This document shows positions 10,809 through 19,491 of a stretch of DNA of 60,421 nucleotides, in pieces. The translations under genes and the position numbers were made by a program. Each line of letters begins with the position of its first letter. Position 1 is the stretch's first letter. Source of the DNA: Aurantimonas coralicida (GTDB taxonomy: Bacteria; Pseudomonadota; Alphaproteobacteria; Rhizobiales; Rhizobiaceae); NCBI GenBank assembly GCA_011050685.1, contig DRFF01000170.1, forward strand, positions 1 through 60,421. The letters run 5' to 3'. Below the pieces are notes generated by a model. The model ran no database searches and had not been told where the DNA came from. It saw nothing but the letters and a program-made list of their open reading frames with translations.

Positions 10809-11922
10809 CGAGCCGCGCGAAACTGCCGGTGAAGCCGGGGCCGAGCGCCGAGACCAGGTGCCGTCCGGCAAGCCCCGCTTCCAGTCTGCGCTTCAGGACG
10901 AACAGAGCGGTCGGCGCCGACATGTTGCCGAAGTCGCGCAACGTCTCGCGCTCGATGTTGAGCGCGCCCTGAGGCAGATCAAACGAGTTTTCGAGCGCCT
11001 GGACCACTTTGGTCCCTCCGGGATGAAAGACGAAGCCATCCAGATCATCGATTACTTCGCCATGTCGCGCCAGAAAATTCTCGACCGCCGGCCGCATCTT
11101 CTCGGTGACGAGGTCCGGGATCGAGGCGGAGAAGATTGCTCCGAAGCCGATCGGGTCGACCTGCCAGCCCATGATGTCGAGCGTGTCCGGCCACAGATGC
11201 TCGCCGGTGGCGACGATCCGCGGCCCCGCAGCTTTGTCGCAGGTCAGCACCACGCCGGCCGCGCCGTCGCCGAACAGGGCGGTGGCGACGATGTTGCTTT
11301 TCGTCAGTTCGTCGGAGCGAAAAGCCAGCGTGCAGATTTCCACTGCGACGACGAGCACCCTGGAGCCCGGATCGGCACGCGCAAGCCGCGCGCCGAGCGA
11401 CAGGCCAGAGACACCGCCGGCGCAGCCGAGCCCGAACACCGGCACCCGGTGGATATCGGGCCGGAAGCCAAGCACGCCGTGGGCACGCGCTTCCAGCGAC
11501 GGCGTGGCGATGCCGGTCGACGACACGGTGACGACGGTGTCGATGTCCTGCGGGAGGATGCCCGCGGCGGCGATCGCCTTTTCGGCGGCTTCGATGAACA
11601 GCGCCGTGGCACCCTCGAGATACGCCTCGGTTCGTTGCCGCCAATCCTGCCGGGCGTGAAACCAGTCGAACGGGCGCACCGAATAGCGCATGGCGATGCC
11701 GGTGCTCTCGAATACCGGGCGCAGTCGCTCGAAATCGCGAAACCGGCTACCGAAGGTTTCGGCGGCGTGGGCAACGACCTCGCTCTGCGGCAGCGGATAG
11801 GGCGGCACGGCGGTGGCGAGGCCGGCAATGCGCGGCGGGTGTTCAGACAATTGGGCCAAGAGTAATCCGATCCGGATCGAGTATACTCCCGCAAACGGCG
11901 CGCGGCAGTGTTCGTTGCGCAT
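10801..11922 (-). CDS. Type III polyketide synthase (chalcone synthase-like)
   Basis: A thiolase-fold homodimeric synthase that extends a fatty acyl starter with malonyl-CoA and cyclises it, typically to alkylpyrones or alkylresorcinols. The catalytic triad is present: Cys in GLGCAGG (C167), His in FVFHPGG (H300) and Asn in GNMSAPT (N333), numbered from ATG 11922. Family similarity starts near residue 28 (EHPPRIAGLATAVPPY). The first 20-odd codons cover two palindromes and lack a clear ribosome site, so translation may begin at one of the TTG codons around residue 22-25. It is coupled to an ICMT-type methyltransferase. Product identity is inferred, not shown. Confidence 0.9.
   Translation of the reverse strand: MRNEHCRAPFAGVYSIRIGLLLAQLSEHPPRIAGLATAVPPYPLPQSEVVAHAAETFGSRFRDFERLRPVFESTGIAMRYSVRPFDWFHARQDWRQRTEAYLEGATALFIEAAEKAIAAAGILPQDIDTVVTVSSTGIATPSLEARAHGVLGFRPDIHRVPVFGLGCAGGVSGLSLGARLARADPGSRVLVVAVEICTLAFRSDELTKSNIVATALFGDGAAGVVLTCDKAAGPRIVATGEHLWPDTLDIMGWQVDPIGFGAIFSASIPDLVTEKMRPAVENFLARHGEVIDDLDGFVFHPGGTKVVQALENSFDLPQGALNIERETLRDFGNMSAPTALFVLKRRLEAGLAGRHLVSALGPGFTGSFARLDA
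11869..11888. promoter_or_regulatory. Two adjacent palindromes upstream of the polyketide synthase
   Basis: GATCCGGATC (11869-11878) is followed directly by GAGTATACTC (11879-11888), both perfect palindromes. They fall inside the doubtful N-terminal extension of the synthase frame and face the divergent cytochrome b gene. They could be operator half-sites for the intergenic region; chance is not excluded. Confidence 0.3.
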
Positions 11923-12068
11923 ACTGCTGACACGAAAACGTCACCGCACGCGACCGGTCGTGATCCCAAACGCCTTGACCCACGCAGCCTTCGACCCTCA
12001 ACACTGGTTTTCAAGGCGGCGACCTGGAGCGAGGCCAATCGTCGCGGATACCCGAGGGAGGCTTCAAA

Positions 12069-12884
12069 CTGACCGTTTCATCGCGCTTCGAGCGACCATT
12101 GATCTACCGGCAGCGGCTTTGGACCCGGATCACCCATTGGGCCTGGACGCTCTGCCTGTTCTTCCTGCTCCTCTCGGGCCTGCAGATATTCATGGCGCGG
12201 CCGGATCTTTATATCGGCCAGGAATCCGGTTTCGCCTACGACAACACCATCCTGTCGATTGGCGCCTTTATGGACGGCGCCGCGATGAAGGGCCGGACGA
12301 TCCTGTTCGGCCAAGCCTTCGACACCACCGGCTGGCTCGGCGCGGTCTGGGAGGGCGACCGTCTGCAGCCGAAGAGCTTTCCGTCCTGGCTGACCATCCC
12401 CGGCTACCGGGATCTGGCGACCGGCCGGGTCGTGCATCTGTTCTTCGCCTGGGGCCTCGCCATCACGCTTCTCATCTGGCTAGTCGCCAGCCTGATCAAC
12501 CGTCACATCAAGGAGCTTTTTCCGAGCGGCGACGACATCCGTCACCTGCCGGGCGAAGCCGCCGACCACGCGCGGCTGCGCTTTTCCCGCGAAGCCCGCT
12601 ACAACGCCTTGCAGAAGCTGTCCTATGCGAGCGTGCTGTTCATCGCTTTGCCGCTGATCATCGCGACCGGCCTCACCATGTCGCCGGGTGTGAATGCATG
12701 GGCACCGTGGATGCTCGATGTTTTCGGCGGCCGCCAGACAGCGCGCACGATCCATTTCATCCTGATGCTGTATCTGGTTCTGTTCTTCGTCGTCCACATC
12801 GTCATGATGGTCCTCGCCGGACCCTTCAACGAGTTGCGCTCGATGATCACCGGCTGGTACCGCGCCGATCCGGAGTCCGAATGA
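12069..12884 (+). CDS. Cytochrome b/b6-type membrane subunit, probable CTG start
   Basis: A multi-helix inner-membrane cytochrome of the Ni,Fe-hydrogenase/cytochrome b561 type, with about four main helices and histidines in TRITHWAWTL, VVHLFFAW, RTIHFIL and VVHIVMM that can ligate two hemes. It should pass electrons to the oxidoreductase encoded next. The first ATG/GTG/TTG start is TTG 12099, with no good ribosome site. CTG 12069 lies seven bases after GGGAGG and restores the ten residues (TVSSRFERPL) before IYRQRLWTR that relatives appear to have, so I place the start there. The stop overlaps the next ATG. Confidence 0.8.
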   Translation: MTVSSRFERPLIYRQRLWTRITHWAWTLCLFFLLLSGLQIFMARPDLYIGQESGFAYDNTILSIGAFMDGAAMKGRTILFGQAFDTTGWLGAVWEGDRLQPKSFPSWLTIPGYRDLATGRVVHLFFAWGLAITLLIWLVASLINRHIKELFPSGDDIRHLPGEAADHARLRFSREARYNALQKLSYASVLFIALPLIIATGLTMSPGVNAWAPWMLDVFGGRQTARTIHFILMLYLVLFFVVHIVMMVLAGPFNELRSMITGWYRADPESE

Positions 12885-13666
12885 TGACCCGCTCCCAGAT
12901 CACCCGCCGGCGCTTCCTGACCGGGGCGACCGTTGCTTCGACCGTGCCGCTCGCCGGCTGTTTCGACTTTCTTGGGGTCCGCGACAACGAGATCCGCGAC
13001 GTTCTCGAAACCGCGAACTCCCTCACCTACCGGGTACAGCGCTTCCTGCTCGGCTCGGATACCCTCGCCCGCGAGTTTTCCGAAAGCGAGATTCGCCAGC
13101 CGATGCGGCCGAACGGCTCGACCAACCCGCGCAACCCGGCCTACCGCGCTCTCGCGGAAGCGGAGTTTTCCGATTATCGCCTGCCTGTCGACGGCCTCGT
13201 CGAAAAACCGCTCAGCCTCTCGCTCGACGAACTCCGCAACATGCCCGCCCGCACCCAGATTACCCGGCACGACTGCGTCGAGGGCTGGAGCTGCATCGCC
13301 AAATGGACCGGCACGCCGCTCGCCGCCGTGCTCGATCAGGCCGGCGTCAAGCCGGAAGCGCGCTTCGTGGTGTTCGAATGCTTTGATTCGATGGGCAGCG
13401 GCTTCCTGCGCCCGATCGAATATTACGAATCGATCGATCTCACCGACGCCCGGCATCCGCAGACGATCCTCGCCTATGGCATGAACGACAAGACCCTGCC
13501 GATTTCCAACGGCGCGCCGCTGCGTGTCAGGATCGAGCGACAGCTCGGCTACAAGATGGCGAAATACATCCGCGCCATCCGTGTCACCGACACGCTCGAC
13601 GGCTACGGCCGCGGCGGCGGCGGCTATTGGGAAGACAATGGCTACGAGTGGTTCGCCGGGATTTGA
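12881..13666 (+). CDS. Molybdopterin-dependent oxidoreductase, Tat-exported with lipobox
   Basis: A 261-residue sulfite-oxidase/MsrP-fold protein. The N terminus has a twin-arginine signal (TRRRFLTG) followed by a hydrophobic stretch and lipobox LAGC, predicting a folded, cofactor-loaded lipoprotein facing the periplasm. The Mo-binding domain is marked by RHDCVEGWSCIAKWTG, whose first cysteine is the expected Mo ligand, and by NGAPLRVRIERQLGYKMAKY. ATG 12881 (or 12884) overlaps the cytochrome b stop. The pair resembles the MsrP/MsrQ arrangement, with a different cytochrome type. The substrate is unknown; methionine sulfoxide repair is one possibility. Confidence 0.88.
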   Translation: MMTRSQITRRRFLTGATVASTVPLAGCFDFLGVRDNEIRDVLETANSLTYRVQRFLLGSDTLAREFSESEIRQPMRPNGSTNPRNPAYRALAEAEFSDYRLPVDGLVEKPLSLSLDELRNMPARTQITRHDCVEGWSCIAKWTGTPLAAVLDQAGVKPEARFVVFECFDSMGSGFLRPIEYYESIDLTDARHPQTILAYGMNDKTLPISNGAPLRVRIERQLGYKMAKYIRAIRVTDTLDGYGRGGGGYWEDNGYEWFAGI

Positions 13667-13836
13667 GTGTCCTGTCCGTGGGCGATTCTTCCCCAAAATT
13701 TGGTCCTTTGGTCCGGTTGCCGGCAGCAAGATCGACGACTTTGCCTCTTTGTTTTCCGGCGGCAAGAATGTTTTCTTAAATCTGGATGACTACTGTGTCT
13801 TCCCTAGGGTGAGGATTCGACTGGGAGGGCCGCAAC

Positions 13837-14832
13837 ATGGTGACGATGGATCTAAGCGACACCAAATTCGCGAACCAGTTGCTGGAGCATCTCGTCGTCC
13901 CGACATTCGTGCTGGACGCGTCCGGCCATGTGATCATCTGGAATCGCGCTTGCGAAAAGCTGACCGGCGTCCGTGCCTCAGCGGTTCTCGGCACCAAACG
14001 GCACTGGGCTGCTTTCTATGAGGACCGTCGGCCTTGTCTGGCCGATCTGGTGCTGGAGGCTACGGGATCGGAAAGGGTCGAGGCTCTCTATACCGTTGAC
14101 CGTAGCGACTGGCGGCAAACCGAGGAACAGGCGAAAGACGGCCGCTTCAACATTCTCGCCGCGGAAAACTGGTGTGTCTTACCAAACGGCTCCGGCCGCC
14201 GCTATCTTGCGATAGACGCGGGTCCGGTTTTTGACCAGAGTGGGTCGCTGATGGCCGTCGTTGAAACGCTCCGTGACATCACGCCTCAGAAGAATGCCCA
14301 GGACGCGCTTGAGACTCTGGCGAGCCAAGATGGCCTTACCGGTCTGGCCAATCGGCGCCGCTTCGACGAACATCTCAAGGAAGAGTGGCTTCTCGCGGTC
14401 AATTCGGGGACCGAGCTCTCGCTTCTCATGCTCGATATCGACCACTTCAAACCGTACAACGACTCCAGCGGACACCAGCGCGGCGATGAGTGCCTGCGGC
14501 AGGTGGCCAAGCTTCTTGTCGCAGAGACGCGCCAAGATTCCGATCTCGTCGCCCGGTATGGGGGCGAGGAATTCGTGGTGGTTCTACCCGGCGCCTCGTA
14601 TGGCGAGGCGATGAAAATTGCGCGACGTATTCTAGCGGCCATGCGGGATGCTGCCATACCCCATCCCGCTCCAAGCTGCCCGACCACTGTTACCCTGAGC
14701 ATCGGAGTAGCCACCAAGGGGAAAAGCGCGAGCTCGCTCGACCAGCTGATCGCGGTCGCCGATGCCTCGCTTTATCGCGCCAAGCAGAGTGGCCGAAACC
14801 GAATCGTCGCGAATTTTGCCGCTGCTGCGTGA
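13837..14832 (+). CDS. PAS-GGDEF diguanylate cyclase
   Basis: A 331-residue soluble enzyme expected to make cyclic di-GMP from two GTP. Residues about 12-140 form a PAS sensor (VVPTFVLDASGHVIIWNRAC) joined by a short signalling helix to a GGDEF domain (about 165-328) with the active-site motif RYGGEEF and the substrate and metal residues LDIDHFKPYND. The inhibitory I-site position, RxxD in PleD, reads QDSD here, so product feedback is probably weakened. There is no transmembrane segment or EAL domain. Upstream, two near-identical 12-mers (CCGGCAGCAAGA 13720-13731 and CCGGCGGCAAGA 13756-13767) lie in the otherwise empty 170-bp gap. It converges with pccB. Confidence 0.92.
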   Translation: MVTMDLSDTKFANQLLEHLVVPTFVLDASGHVIIWNRACEKLTGVRASAVLGTKRHWAAFYEDRRPCLADLVLEATGSERVEALYTVDRSDWRQTEEQAKDGRFNILAAENWCVLPNGSGRRYLAIDAGPVFDQSGSLMAVVETLRDITPQKNAQDALETLASQDGLTGLANRRRFDEHLKEEWLLAVNSGTELSLLMLDIDHFKPYNDSSGHQRGDECLRQVAKLLVAETRQDSDLVARYGGEEFVVVLPGASYGEAMKIARRILAAMRDAAIPHPAPSCPTTVTLSIGVATKGKSASSLDQLIAVADASLYRAKQSGRNRIVANFAAAA

Positions 14833-14843
14833 CGACAACCTGA

Positions 14844-16376
14844 TCACAACGGAATGTTGTCGTGCTTCTTCCAGGGGTTGTCGAGCTCCTTGTTGCGGAG
14901 CATGGCCAACGCCCGCGAGACTCGGCGGCGAGTCGAGTGCGGCATGATCACCTCGTCGACATAGCCGCGTTCGGCGGCGACGAAGGGCGACAGGAACCGC
15001 TTTTCGTAGGCGGCGGCGTGAGCGGCGATCTTGTCCGGATCGGCGGCATCCTTGCGGTGGATGATCTCGGCTGCGCCCTTCGCGCCCATCACCGCGATCT
15101 GCGCCGTCGGCCAGGCATAGTTGATGTCGCCGCGAAGGTGTTTCGAGGCCATCACATCATAGGCGCCTCCGAACGCCTTGCGGGTGATCACCGTGACTTT
15201 CGGCACCGTCGCCTCGGCATAGGCGAACAAAAGCTTGGCGCCGTGCTTGATCAGGCCGCCATATTCCTGCGCCGTCCCCGGCAGAAAGCCCGGCACGTCG
15301 ACGAAGGTGACGACAGGAATCGAGAAACAGTCACAGAAGCGCACGAAGCGCGCGGCCTTGCGGCTTGCATCCGCGTCGAGGACCCCGGCCAGCACCATCG
15401 GCTGGTTGGCAACGATACCGACGGTGCGGCCCTCGATCCGGCCGAAGCCGGTGACGATGTTGCCGGCAAAGGCTTGCTGGATCTCGAAGAAATCGCCCTC
15501 GTCGACTGTCTTCCGGATCAGCTCCTTCATGTCGTAGGGCTTGTTGGCGTTGTCGGGGATCAGCGTGTCGAGCGAGCGATCCTCCTCGAACACCGATTGG
15601 GTGTAGCCGAGCTCGGGCACCGGCGAGGTGTTCGATGCCGGCAGGAAGTCGATCAGCCGCCGCATCTGCAACAGCGCGTCGACGTCGTTGTCATAGGCGC
15701 CGTCGGCGATCGAGGATTTGACGGTGTGGACCGAGGCGCCGCCGAGTTCCTCGGCCGTCACCGTCTCGTTGGTCACGGTCTTCACCACGTCCGGCCCGGT
15801 GACGAACATGTAGGACGTGTCGCGGACCATGAAGATGAAGTCGGTCATCGCTGGCGAATAGACGTCGCCGCCGGCACAAGGCCCCATGATCACCGAAATC
15901 TGCGGGATGACGCCCGAGGCCAGCACGTTGCGCTGGAAGATCTCGGCATAGCCGCCGAGCGCGGCGACACCCTCCTGGATGCGCGCGCCACCGGCATCGT
16001 AGAAGCCGATGATCGGCGCGCGGTTGCGCAGCGCCAGATCCTGGACCTTCTGGACCTTTTCGGCATGAGCCTCGGAGAGCGAGCCGCCGAAGACGGTAAA
16101 ATCCTTGGCGAAGACGAAGACCGTGCGGCCATTGACGGTGCCCCAGCCGGTCACGACGCCGTCGCCGGGGATCGTCTGCTCGGCCATGCCGAAATCCGTC
16201 GCCCGGTGCTCGACGAACATGTCGAATTCCTCGAACGAACCCTCGTCGAGAAACACCGTGAGACGCTCGCGGGCGGTCAGCTTGCCCTTTTCGTGCTGGG
16301 CATCGATGCGCTTTTGCCCGCCGCCTTGCCTTGCCCGTTCGCGCCGGACTTCCAGTTCGGCCAGCATCTCGTGCAT
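14844..16376 (-). CDS. pccB: Propionyl-CoA carboxylase beta (carboxyltransferase) subunit
   Basis: A 510-residue carboxyltransferase that moves the carboxyl group from biotin-PccA to propionyl-CoA. Recognisable blocks are [19 protein letters not shown], the acyl-CoA oxyanion segments GGARIQEGV and [11 protein letters not shown], and [17 protein letters not shown] with [10 protein letters not shown] in the second half; length is standard. ATG 16376 is chosen because GGGAGGG lies six bases upstream; the frame itself runs 27 codons further. It is downstream of the ATP12 gene on the same strand, separated by 150 bp that hold no gene I can see. Confidence 0.96.
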   Translation of the reverse strand: MHEMLAELEVRRERARQGGGQKRIDAQHEKGKLTARERLTVFLDEGSFEEFDMFVEHRATDFGMAEQTIPGDGVVTGWGTVNGRTVFVFAKDFTVFGGSLSEAHAEKVQKVQDLALRNRAPIIGFYDAGGARIQEGVAALGGYAEIFQRNVLASGVIPQISVIMGPCAGGDVYSPAMTDFIFMVRDTSYMFVTGPDVVKTVTNETVTAEELGGASVHTVKSSIADGAYDNDVDALLQMRRLIDFLPASNTSPVPELGYTQSVFEEDRSLDTLIPDNANKPYDMKELIRKTVDEGDFFEIQQAFAGNIVTGFGRIEGRTVGIVANQPMVLAGVLDADASRKAARFVRFCDCFSIPVVTFVDVPGFLPGTAQEYGGLIKHGAKLLFAYAEATVPKVTVITRKAFGGAYDVMASKHLRGDINYAWPTAQIAVMGAKGAAEIIHRKDAADPDKIAAHAAAYEKRFLSPFVAAERGYVDEVIMPHSTRRRVSRALAMLRNKELDNPWKKHDNIPL

Positions 16377-16526
16377 CGTTCCCTCCCCCTGCCCGCTCGA
16401 CTCCGATGTTGGCCGATGCGCTTGCTTCACGGCTTCATCATACCCCGATAAATGCATCGAACGGCGGCGGCAATCGGCGGTAAGTCGAATAGGCCGAGCT
16501 TTGCGCGAGCGAGAGGCGCTTTTGCG

Positions 16527-17249
16527 CTACGGGCGCCCCAGGAAAACCGCCGCCACGCGCATCTCCTCCCAGCGCTGGCCGCGCCGGGCCGCGGCCTCTT
16601 CGTCGGCGCCCCATTGTTCGATGTTCCAGTCCTCGTCCAGATGCCCCAGCGACCACGCTTCCTCGGCCGACAGCCGCCCTTCGGCGACGGCGAGCGCCAG
16701 CAGCGCCGAGCCGGTCAGCGTCGTCGCCTGATGCATCGCGGCGATGCGAAATGGATCGTCGACCTTCGCCAGCCGGCCACGAAACGCCTCCAGCGATGCC
16801 GGCGGCTGCGCGACATGCATGACGCCCTCGGCGAGGATGAAGCGGCCACCGAAATTGTCCTTCGCCCAATCGAGAACTGGGTCCCAGCCCTCGCGCTGGC
16901 GCTGCACGAGTCGTTCCGGCGAACCGGCTCGATAGAACAAGAGATCGGTCTCGACATAGCGGCCGATATCGTCGCGCACCGGAACCGGGTCGTCGGCGAT
17001 CGCCTCGATCACGGTATTGACCAGCCGCGTCATCGGCATGCTCGCCGGATCGATGCGCTCGCGCTGCGCCTCCCATTCGGCCGCGATGATCTCCGCCGCG
17101 GTGGGAAGCGGCACGGCGAGCGGACGGCGACCCGGCGTCTTGACCGGGCGGCCGTCCAAAAGAACAGAGAACCCGCCGGCGCCTTCGGCCAGCGAAACGG
17201 TCTCATAGAACCGTTTGGGCAGTCCCGATCGACCCGTGCTGGTGGTCAT
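16527..17249 (-). CDS. ATP12-family F1-ATPase assembly chaperone
   Basis: A 240-residue soluble protein of the ATP12 family, the alphaproteobacterial relatives of the mitochondrial chaperone that binds the F1 alpha subunit. Diagnostic segments are the N-terminal LPKRFYETVSLAE, LLDGRPVKTPGRRPLAVP, AEWEAQRERIDPASMPMTRL and the C-terminal HLDEDWNIEQWGADEEAAAR. Length is normal. It is the third downstream gene of a minus-strand run crcB-rluC-HAD-ATP12, 45 bp after the HAD gene. Confidence 0.92.
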   Translation of the reverse strand: MTTSTGRSGLPKRFYETVSLAEGAGGFSVLLDGRPVKTPGRRPLAVPLPTAAEIIAAEWEAQRERIDPASMPMTRLVNTVIEAIADDPVPVRDDIGRYVETDLLFYRAGSPERLVQRQREGWDPVLDWAKDNFGGRFILAEGVMHVAQPPASLEAFRGRLAKVDDPFRIAAMHQATTLTGSALLALAVAEGRLSAEEAWSLGHLDEDWNIEQWGADEEAAARRGQRWEEMRVAAVFLGRP

Positions 17250-17294
17250 CCCGTCTCTCCTGTCGTCATGGCGAGTGCCGGAGCCGTCGCGGCA

Positions 17295-17996
17295 TCAGTC
17301 GACCGCCACGCGTTGGCCGCGCTCCGCCAGGACCGGGGCATCGAGCAGCCAAGCGTCAATGAACGCCCCGAGTTCGTCGACCGTCTCGGCAACGGCGTAG
17401 GCGCCGGAGGCGAGAAGCGGGGCGGCTTCGTGTGTGCCCCAGGCAACGCCCAGAGCCGACGCACCGGCCGTTCGCGCCATTTCGATATCGAAGACGGAAT
17501 CACCGACGACGAGCGCATGGCGCGGGTCCAGCCCGAATTCGGCGCAGCACTCCTCCACCATGGCCGGATGCGGCTTGGATGGACAATCGTCGGCCGTGCG
17601 CACGGCATGGAACTCCATGTCATGCGTCTCGCAGATCGCCGCCACGCCGCTACGCGACTTGCCAGTCACCATGGCGAGCAGCACGTCCTCGCGGGCCGAA
17701 AGTCGATCGATCAGCGCCTTCATGCCCGGGAACAGTGTCTCGCGAAACCGCTCGTCCGCCCGCGATGCGCGAAAAGTCCGGCGGTAGCCCTCGACCATCG
17801 CGGCGAGCAATGGCGGCTCGGCGGTGGGATGCAGGCGGCCGATCGCGACGTCCAGCGACAGGCCGATGATGCCGCGCGTCTCGGCATCCTCCGGCCCGGG
17901 TAATCCGTGCTCGGCAAAGACCCGCCGCATGATGTCGCAGATCAGGCCGCAGCTATCGGCGATGGTGCCGTCACAATCGAACAGAACCGCGCGCAT
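17295..17996 (-). CDS. HAD-IA hydrolase (phosphoglycolate phosphatase-like)
   Basis: A 233-residue HAD-superfamily phosphatase. Motif I is VLFDCDGTIADS (nucleophile aspartate), motif II is MVTGKSRSG, motif III lysine lies in SKPHPAM and motif IV is VVGDSVFDIEMAR. The helical cap between residues 15 and 80 places it in subfamily IA with Gph-like enzymes. Its ATG shares one base with the stop of the pseudouridine synthase gene (TGATG), so translation is coupled. The physiological phosphoester is not evident. Confidence 0.9.
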   Translation of the reverse strand: MRAVLFDCDGTIADSCGLICDIMRRVFAEHGLPGPEDAETRGIIGLSLDVAIGRLHPTAEPPLLAAMVEGYRRTFRASRADERFRETLFPGMKALIDRLSAREDVLLAMVTGKSRSGVAAICETHDMEFHAVRTADDCPSKPHPAMVEECCAEFGLDPRHALVVGDSVFDIEMARTAGASALGVAWGTHEAAPLLASGAYAVAETVDELGAFIDAWLLDAPVLAERGQRVAVD

Positions 17997-18982
17997 CAGT
18001 CGCCCAACGCGCCTTCGTCGAAACCGAAGAGATTGAAGGTCTGCACCATATGCGGCGGCAGCGGCGCGATCTGATCGACGACACCGCCGTCCGGATGCGG
18101 AATGACAATGCGACGCGCATGCAGATGCAGCCGCTTCTGGACGCCGCCGGGAAACTCCCAATTGGTGTCGTGCTCGAAATATTTCGGATCGCCGAGGATC
18201 GGATGCCCGATATGGAGAGCGTGGACGCGCAGCTGATGGGTCCGCCCCGTATAGGGCTCGAACTCGACCCAGGCGAAGTTCTGGGCGAGATTTTCGATCA
18301 CCCGGTAATGGGTCAGTGCGTGGTCGGCCCCCTCCTCGCCGTGTTTGGCGATGCGCATTCGGTCGCCGTCCTCCGTCTGCTCTTTGACAAGGAAGGTCGA
18401 GATGCGCCCGTCCCGCGGTGTCGGGACGCCTTTGACGACCGCCCAATAGACCTTTTTGGTGTCGCGCTCGCGAAACGCCTTGGTCAGCGCTGTCGCAGCG
18501 CCGCGCGTGCGGGCAACGACGAGGACACCGGACGTGTCGCGGTCGAGGCGGTGGACGAGGCGGGGCTTCTCGCCCTTACGGCTGCGCCAAGCCTCCAGCA
18601 TCTTGTCGACATGCCGGGAGACGCCCGAGCCACCCTGAACGGCAAGGCCGGCCGGCTTGTTGAAGACATAGACCTTGGCGTCCTCGTAGATCAGCATCTG
18701 CGCCAACACGTCGCCATCGTGCTGGTCGCGGATCGTGTTGCGGGTCAGCGGGCCGACCTTCCCCCGTGCCGAGTCGGTTCCCATCGGCGGCACGCGGACC
18801 ATCTGCCCCGCGAGAACGCGCGTGTCCGACTTGGCGCGGCCGCCGTCGACCCGCACCTGACCCGAGCGCAGCAACTTCTGCAGATGGCCGAAGCCGAGGC
18901 CCGGATAGTGCAGCTTAAACCAGCGGTCGAGACGCAAGCCGGCCTCGTCCTCCTCGATCCGTCGCTGTTCGACAGACGCCAT
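17996..18982 (-). CDS. RluC/RluA-family pseudouridine synthase
   Basis: A 328-residue RNA-modifying enzyme that isomerises uridine in 23S rRNA. It has an N-terminal S4 RNA-binding domain (EAGLRLDRWFKLHYPGLGFG) and a catalytic domain with the invariant aspartate in PRLVHRLDRDTSGVLVV and the conserved EPYTGRTHQLRVHALHIG. I choose ATG 18982 because AAAGGA lies eight bases upstream and MASVEQRR matches relatives. An in-frame ATG at 19018 overlaps the crcB stop as TGATG and is the alternative. Target uridines (RluC-like positions 955/2504/2580) are inferred from family only. Confidence 0.9.
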   Translation of the reverse strand: MASVEQRRIEEDEAGLRLDRWFKLHYPGLGFGHLQKLLRSGQVRVDGGRAKSDTRVLAGQMVRVPPMGTDSARGKVGPLTRNTIRDQHDGDVLAQMLIYEDAKVYVFNKPAGLAVQGGSGVSRHVDKMLEAWRSRKGEKPRLVHRLDRDTSGVLVVARTRGAATALTKAFRERDTKKVYWAVVKGVPTPRDGRISTFLVKEQTEDGDRMRIAKHGEEGADHALTHYRVIENLAQNFAWVEFEPYTGRTHQLRVHALHIGHPILGDPKYFEHDTNWEFPGGVQKRLHLHARRIVIPHPDGGVVDQIAPLPPHMVQTFNLFGFDEGALGD

Positions 18983-19017
18983 TGTCTTTTCCTTTGCTTG
19001 GCTTGCCTCAGCCGCCA

Positions 19018-19395
19018 TCAGACTAGCCCCCGTCCCGCGGCGAATCCGGCAAACAGCGCCGCGATTCCGGCGACGACGGAACCGATGACGTAAAACGCCG
19101 CCAAACCGAACGCCCCGCGCTCATAGAGCGCCACCGCATCGAGCGAAAAGGACGAGAAGGTGGTGAACCCGCCCAGCAGCCCGACGGCGAGGAACAGCCG
19201 CAATTCATTCGACGCACCGAAGCGGCGCGCAACGATCTCCATCACGATACCCATCAGGAATGATCCGGAGACGTTCACGAAGGCAGTACCAAACGGAATA
19301 TTCGGACTGAGAAAACGAAGCGCCGCAAGGTTCGACAAGTGTCGAAGGCTCGCACCGATCGCGCCGCCCGCGGCAACGAGGATGAGGTGATACAT
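19018..19395 (-). CDS. crcB: Fluoride channel CrcB/Fluc
   Basis: A 125-residue four-helix inner-membrane protein that lets fluoride leave the cell; it works as an antiparallel dimer. The family signature GGFTTFSSFSLDAV (fluoride-coordinating phenylalanines and polar track) and NVSGSFLMGIV (central sodium-site region) are intact. The upstream 96 bp contain no convincing fluoride riboswitch. It leads the crcB-rluC-HAD-ATP12 run. Confidence 0.94.
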   Translation of the reverse strand: MYHLILVAAGGAIGASLRHLSNLAALRFLSPNIPFGTAFVNVSGSFLMGIVMEIVARRFGASNELRLFLAVGLLGGFTTFSSFSLDAVALYERGAFGLAAFYVIGSVVAGIAALFAGFAAGRGLV

Positions 19396-19491
19396 GCCGC
19401 CTCTATAGCCGCCCCATCGAAGTGAGGCTAGCCACGCGGCGGCGGCGCCGAGCTTAGATTGTCGGCGCCGCCGCGAACCGTGACGGAACCG

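Noticed and set aside
14862-16451. A 529-codon open frame antisense to pccB
   Set aside because: pccB is unmistakable on the other strand. Long antisense frames are common at this GC content, and the translation matches no family.
19396-19491. Fluoride riboswitch upstream of crcB
   Set aside because: A GATGG stretch is present, but the flanking pseudoknot elements of the known motif are not recognisable.
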